In this document: one piece after another, positions 59,555 through 64,000 of the stretch
Position numbering within the stretch: position 1 is the first letter of the stretch
Layout: each line of letters starts with the position of its first letter
Assembly: GCA_947683425.1 (NCBI GenBank)
Contig: CANTUQ010000081.1
Span: 9,048,501-9,112,500, forward strand
DNA: 64,000 nucleotides
Direction: 5' to 3'
DNA from: Excoecaria cochinchinensis
Lineage: Eukaryota; Streptophyta; Magnoliopsida; Malpighiales; Euphorbiaceae
Translations under genes and position numbers: made by a program
Notes under the pieces: model-generated
Told to the model about the DNA's origin: nothing
Databases searched by the model: none
What the model saw: the letters and a program-made list of their open reading frames with translations, nothing else

Positions 59555-60802
59555 AAGGGTTAGCGTCTAGATTTTGGGTAACACGAGATATTTTTGAATC
59601 CCCTACCCAATAGAACATTGGGAGGTTCATCAAATCCCATGAAACCTTTAGGCACCTTTGAGGCATTTTGGAGTTGCTACCCAATTTACAAGAAATTGGG
59701 AAAAGGTCATCTAACCTCGGGGGTCTTAAACCAGAGAAAGTGTTCAAAACTTCACTCTTATTAATGCCTTAAGTTAATTTTATAAATGAGTTTTTAATAA
59801 TTAAAATTCCATCTCTCATCTCACGCGATCATGCGATAAATTTAAAGCGCATTTCAATCACATTGGAAACCGATAAAGAAAATAGAAAATAAAGCAATAA
59901 ATAAATTACAAGTGAAAATATGGGACAGAATAATTCCCCAAAATAAAGAAAGCATAAATAAATAAAAGAATAGAGCTGTGCCCCAAAAATTAATTACAAG
60001 GGCCCAAAAAGAAATAATTAAATAAATACATAAAAGAAAAACGAAATAAAATACATCACACATAAATTGGGCCATTTATTGGATTTTTAGGAACATTGGT
60101 TCCTTTTTACTAACTTAAAAAAAATAGAGAATTATTTTTGGGCATTTATTGAGAAAACTGGGATGAGTGATCCCATTTTATGAAAATTAATTCTCCATTT
60201 GGAAGTGAAATTTTATTGGTTGAAATAGGACATTGATCTATTTTATTAGAAAAAAAAACCATTTCTTAATAAAATATTTTTAGTGATTTTTTATTAAACG
60301 TGCACAAAAATAATCAATTTTACATAAAATATACAAATACGACAAATAATAAAGGAAAATACGGAATTTAAAAAGGCAAACCAAACGAGGCTCCTAATTC
60401 CTTGATTCTCCATCTTCGTCCATAAATAACGCTTAAATAAAAAAAGACAAGTATTGTAACCAAAAAGAAAATTAATGTTAGTGTGACGCGCGCCGGATCC
60501 CGATGCGCCGCCCTTTCGGACCGCCCGCACGTGGGCGATCGGGGCATTTGCGGGTCCGTGGGCATCTTGCAATAAATCGCAAGTGCGTCTATGTTGGGCA
60601 ATAAGGAGGTATCATGGAGTCGCCACCCAATAGAACATTGGGAAAGTTACTCTCGCCTCGGAGAGCCTAAGACTTGCGCATTTTATCCATGTTGGGCCAT
60701 GAGGCCTAGGATTAGCGCTAAAGTCTCGTGACCCAAGAAGTATTTTGGAGGATAACCTCTAACCTCTTGAGCCCAAAGACCAGAGCTGGGTCCGGGATTT
60801 CT
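59555..60802 (-). mobile_element. Rearranged X-like (Tat) LTR fragments, minus strand
   Basis: The minus strand of 59555-59760 follows the late part of the X LTR (agagtgaagtt, ccaatttcttgtaaattggg, cccaatgttctattgggt), ending where X reads ctcga. 60482-60802 contains a second late-LTR copy that ends ggcgcgcgtcaca on the minus strand. The two are not in a normal LTR order, and no PBS follows at 60481. Copia-type LTR DNA cuts the right side. Confidence 0.7.
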
Positions 60803-62705
60803 TGTTAGTGTAAGCCCTAGCCCCAATACATTGTAATAAAACACTTTAGTTAATAAATGAGGCATTTGTTTTATCCATTGTATTCCTGTGCATGTCAATT
60901 GATAGAACTATCCAAGAATGTTGTTTCAGTTTAAGTTATCATGTGTGAGGCACATGGTTGTAAGACCTTGAAACAAATGAGACTTCATTCTAAATATCCC
61001 TAGTCAGTCATTGTTATGGGAATAACAAATGAATTAAGACTAGTATGCTCTCTCTGATTAGTTGAGTTCTGTCTTACGGATCATAAGGACAAAAGTGTCA
61101 ATCAGAGATCATAGATACATGTTTGTAACATGGTATTTGGATACGATCCACACATGAGAACACTACATGGTACAAGTCATAAGTGTTCCTCATATGCAAG
61201 TTTTGTATCGGAGTTCTTAGACCTAAAATCTCTATGAAACTTTTTATGAATTACTGTGTACTTTGACATACACCTAACGTGCTCGTAACTGAGTGACAAG
61301 TATGGGTATGCTTGGGTATGCATTGATTCATGTTAGAGAGCATGAGAGAAGTGAAGGGATTACCCCTCTCTATAAGAGAGAAAATATCATCGGCCACTTG
61401 ATCAGTGAACTGAGAAGTGTATGGCCATACCGAGATGTAATAATGTGCAATCATTATTTATCTGAGAAGTTCAGTGTCACTGGAATATCAAGAAAGGAAT
61501 TAACTTACACATGAGGATGACTTGTTCCATGCCTTATGTTAATTCTGATATTTATGGGTAAGGGAATATATAAAATTGCATTAGGTCACTAAATGCCAAT
61601 TGCATTTTCATTTAATTTGGAATGCTATAATATCTTGCTAGAGAATATATATAGCCTTTGAATTAATTTTTAATTCATTGCCAATATTAAATGGACCTAT
61701 AGGATCGCACACAAAGCATTGGGCTTAAAATACTTGAATAAAGTATTGAGCATTAATTTAGGCTTTTAATTTAAGTCAAATTAATGTATATGTAATGGGT
61801 ATTTAATTGCTAATGGACCTTGGTCCATGAGAGAGGAAATTCGGCCCACATAGGTTTAATTTCAATTAATTAATTATGTTGTATTAATTAATTTAATTGA
61901 GTATTAAATCCTAAGATATTTAAGTCAAACTAAATCACTTAATAATGGGATGACCTAGCCGAAATTCCAAAGGATATATACCATGGGAATTTCAGCACAT
62001 GTTAAATGGTAAGTGATTAGTTTGATTAATACATCTTAAGGTTTTATTTCAAATCAATTTGAATTTTAAATTCAAAAGGGATTGAGCTAATATTTACTAC
62101 TGATCTTTAGGAAGTGTTTAAGGTTGAATTAACTATCTCAAGGTAGGAAAATTCGGATTAAAGACTTGCCATAAGGAGGGGTATATATTAGATAAGAATA
62201 AAACCCTAAGGGAGAAGAAAAAGAGTGGTGGCTAGGTTTTGCGTGAAACATCTCTCTCTCTCTCATTTTTTTTTCTTCTTGGCCGAAATACACAAGGAGA
62301 AGGATTCTTCCTTGCTTGCTTGTGACTTTGAGCATTGATTACACATAGTAGAAGGACAAGATCAAGTCTTGTGGCTTCAAACTAATTCCATTACACAATA
62401 CATATTTAGTAAGCTAGCACTTTCGGTTTTGAGCCGTTTTTGCGAGTGTGTGTGTGAGAATAGAGAGGAGTGGCGAAAAAGGCTGTTCCTTGGCATTGGT
62501 GGTGAACATCTAAGGTGGACAAGATCATCTAAATTGCTGGTCATCATCAAATTCAATTTGAAAGGCATCTAAAGTTGTAAGTTATTAAAACCCTAAAATT
62601 GCATGTTTCCGATTCTTGTCATGGAATTGTTTGGCATGTATGATCAATTTTTTTTTTGTTTTCCGCTGCGTGATCATCATACACATACCATGACATATTC
62701 CATCA
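60803..62705 (+). mobile_element. 5' LTR of a Ty1/Copia-type element
   Basis: Starts tgttagtgtaagccctag and ends ttccatca just before a perfect initiator-Met PBS; 1903 bases. A TATA-like ggtatatatta lies at about 62179, followed by a transcribed-looking aaaccctaagg and a ctctctctct stretch. TSD tttct is expected at the unseen right end. Confidence 0.8.
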
Positions 62706-62706
62706 G

Positions 62707-62718
62707 TGGTATCAGAGC
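62707..62718 (+). promoter_or_regulatory. PBS of the Copia-type element
   Basis: TGGTATCAGAGC, perfect, one base after the LTR end. Confidence 0.92.
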
Positions 62719-64000
62719 CTAAACATGCTTATTTTAGTGCTTTAGGTGCATGAAATAATTAATTAAAAATCGTTACTTTTAATACATGCAATGCTGAAAT
62801 TTTCTGTTTTGAGTTTTTTGCATTGTTTTGGTGTAAAAACGATTTTAATTGATTAGATAGGTATTATAATTAATATGACATGTTTATATACTGTCCTTAG
62901 GTTGTTTAGGGGCTGTTAATGGTCAGATTTAATTATGTATACCTGATGGTACATGTTAATGTTAAAACTAGGTGCATTATGGCATGTTAATTGAAATTTT
63001 AACAACTAGTTTTATATATTAAATGTAAAATTGGTTTTGGCATGTTTGTAAGTGTTTTTAAAATATTAAATATCAGGTCTGGACATTATTTAAATATGGT
63101 TTTAATTCTGGTCCATGACAAATTAATTGATTAATTTTATAATCACTTAAAACATGACTAGTTTGTGTTTGTTACATGTTTAATCAACATTGTTTTGTTT
63201 TGATTTGATTAAAATGGTAAAAACACATTTAGATCAGATTGGTACAGAATGTTAAATCAATATTTATGACCTTATTTAGATTATTAAATGACTCATAAAA
63301 TTGATTTAAGTGTTTGTGCATTTTTGGCATCACATAAGCATTAAACAACTAGTTTTTGTTGTTTGTTTGTTTTTATATGCATGCCATGTTTTATATATAT
63401 GTTCTTCATGATTTTATTTTTAATTCATGTCGGTACATATTATATGAATTTTTAATGTTTATGGGCAGTATGACATATTATTAAAATGGCAAAATTGGAA
63501 ATTATACTAGAGTTGATTTATAGCACAAATCTAACTAGTTTGTGTTTTGGGCTTTTAAGAGAACTTATTCAATAAGAGGATTTAGTCCATTGGGCCTCGG
63601 CCCAGGCCCATCATAGGGTCATCTCTTAAAGGTTCAAGTACACAATTTCCATTAATGGGCTTGGCTAATTTAATTAAAATTGGACTTTGTTTGATCCATG
63701 AATGTTATGTATATTAATTTGCTTGTTTGGTGTGATAAATGGATATGCATGGTGCATTCATGGGCCCTGGGTTTTTGTAATTAATTATGGCCTGCGAGCC
63801 ATTATGTATTATTGTAAAAGTTTCATTTATTTCTTAGAATAGAATTTACTTGAAGACTTTGTAAATCAAGATGAAGCCCAACTAAGAAGATTCTTGTGTA
63901 ATAGTATAGAATCTTAGTTGTAGGTTTTATGGGCCCATGTTTGTCACGCTTTACTTTATGCAATTATTTATATATGCATGCTATGAATGGATGACAAAGC
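62719..64000 (+). other. Interior of the Copia-type element, no coding seen
   Basis: About 1.3 kb of AT-rich DNA with no recognisable gag and no long frame on either strand. A Copia gag would normally start soon after the PBS. This suggests a non-autonomous (LARD-like) element or a long leader continuing past the window. A short inverted word gggcctcggcccaggccc lies at about 63593-63610. Confidence 0.6.

Overview
This window reads as intergenic DNA from a large, repeat-rich plant genome, probably a eudicot. Almost every base can be assigned to LTR retrotransposons nested in one another. I see no convincing host gene, rRNA gene or functional tRNA gene. The plant assignment rests on primer-binding sites matching plant initiator-Met tRNA (TGGTATCAGAGC), on chromovirus-type Ty3 gag-pol relics, on a Tat/Ogre-like gag, and on a Ty1-type long LTR. 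The species cannot be named from this sequence.

Layout by order of insertion. Element C (plus strand, Ty3-type, gag only) is the oldest visible layer: its gag resumes at 23080 and its 3' LTR starts at 24013. Element D (minus strand, also gag only, 15667-23079) sits in the gag of C. Element X (plus strand, Tat/Ogre-like, 2246-15666) sits in the left LTR of D. A family-A LTR (1-2245) and solo LTR S1 (2361-4882) sit in the 5' LTR of X. Solo LTR S2 (19660-22410) sits in the right LTR of D. Solo LTR B (24620-44679) sits in the 3' LTR of C and itself holds a tandem LTR-internal-LTR-internal-LTR chromovirus array T (26118-43579, minus). Solo LTR A (46098-59549) holds degraded chromovirus Y (46899-57860, minus), whose right LTR holds an 887-bp tRNA-related inverted-repeat element (56737-57623). 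The right edge has a rearranged X-like LTR (59555-60802, minus) cut by a Ty1/Copia-type LTR (60803-62705) and its non-coding interior. Five-base target duplications support most of these steps: tgccc (S1), tgtag (S2), catcc (T), ttatc (Y), cctaa (inverted repeat), and with one mismatch ggtaa/gttaa (B) and ccgag/tcgag (A).

None of the gag or pol genes is intact. T has two gag-pol copies with several in-frame stops each, one also with a 274-bp duplication. C and D carry gag followed almost directly by a polypurine tract and LTR, with no pol, so they would depend on enzymes from elements like T or Y.

The most interesting signal is in the LTRs. Families with unlike overall sequence (T/S1, Y, and A/B/C/D/S2) carry the same ordered set of structured pieces in the sense direction: a splice-donor-like GTAAGT, an array of short palindromes, a palindrome of the form ATAAGCATGCTTAT followed by the complement of CTATCCAC, a small hairpin of the form GTACC-loop-GGTAC or GATACTG-loop-CAGTATC, then a double hairpin ending in a pyrimidine-rich stretch and TAG or CAG that looks like a splice acceptor. 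Bases in the stems change in pairs between families. I propose this is a conserved structured LTR region, possibly an intron, shared by autonomous and gag-only elements.
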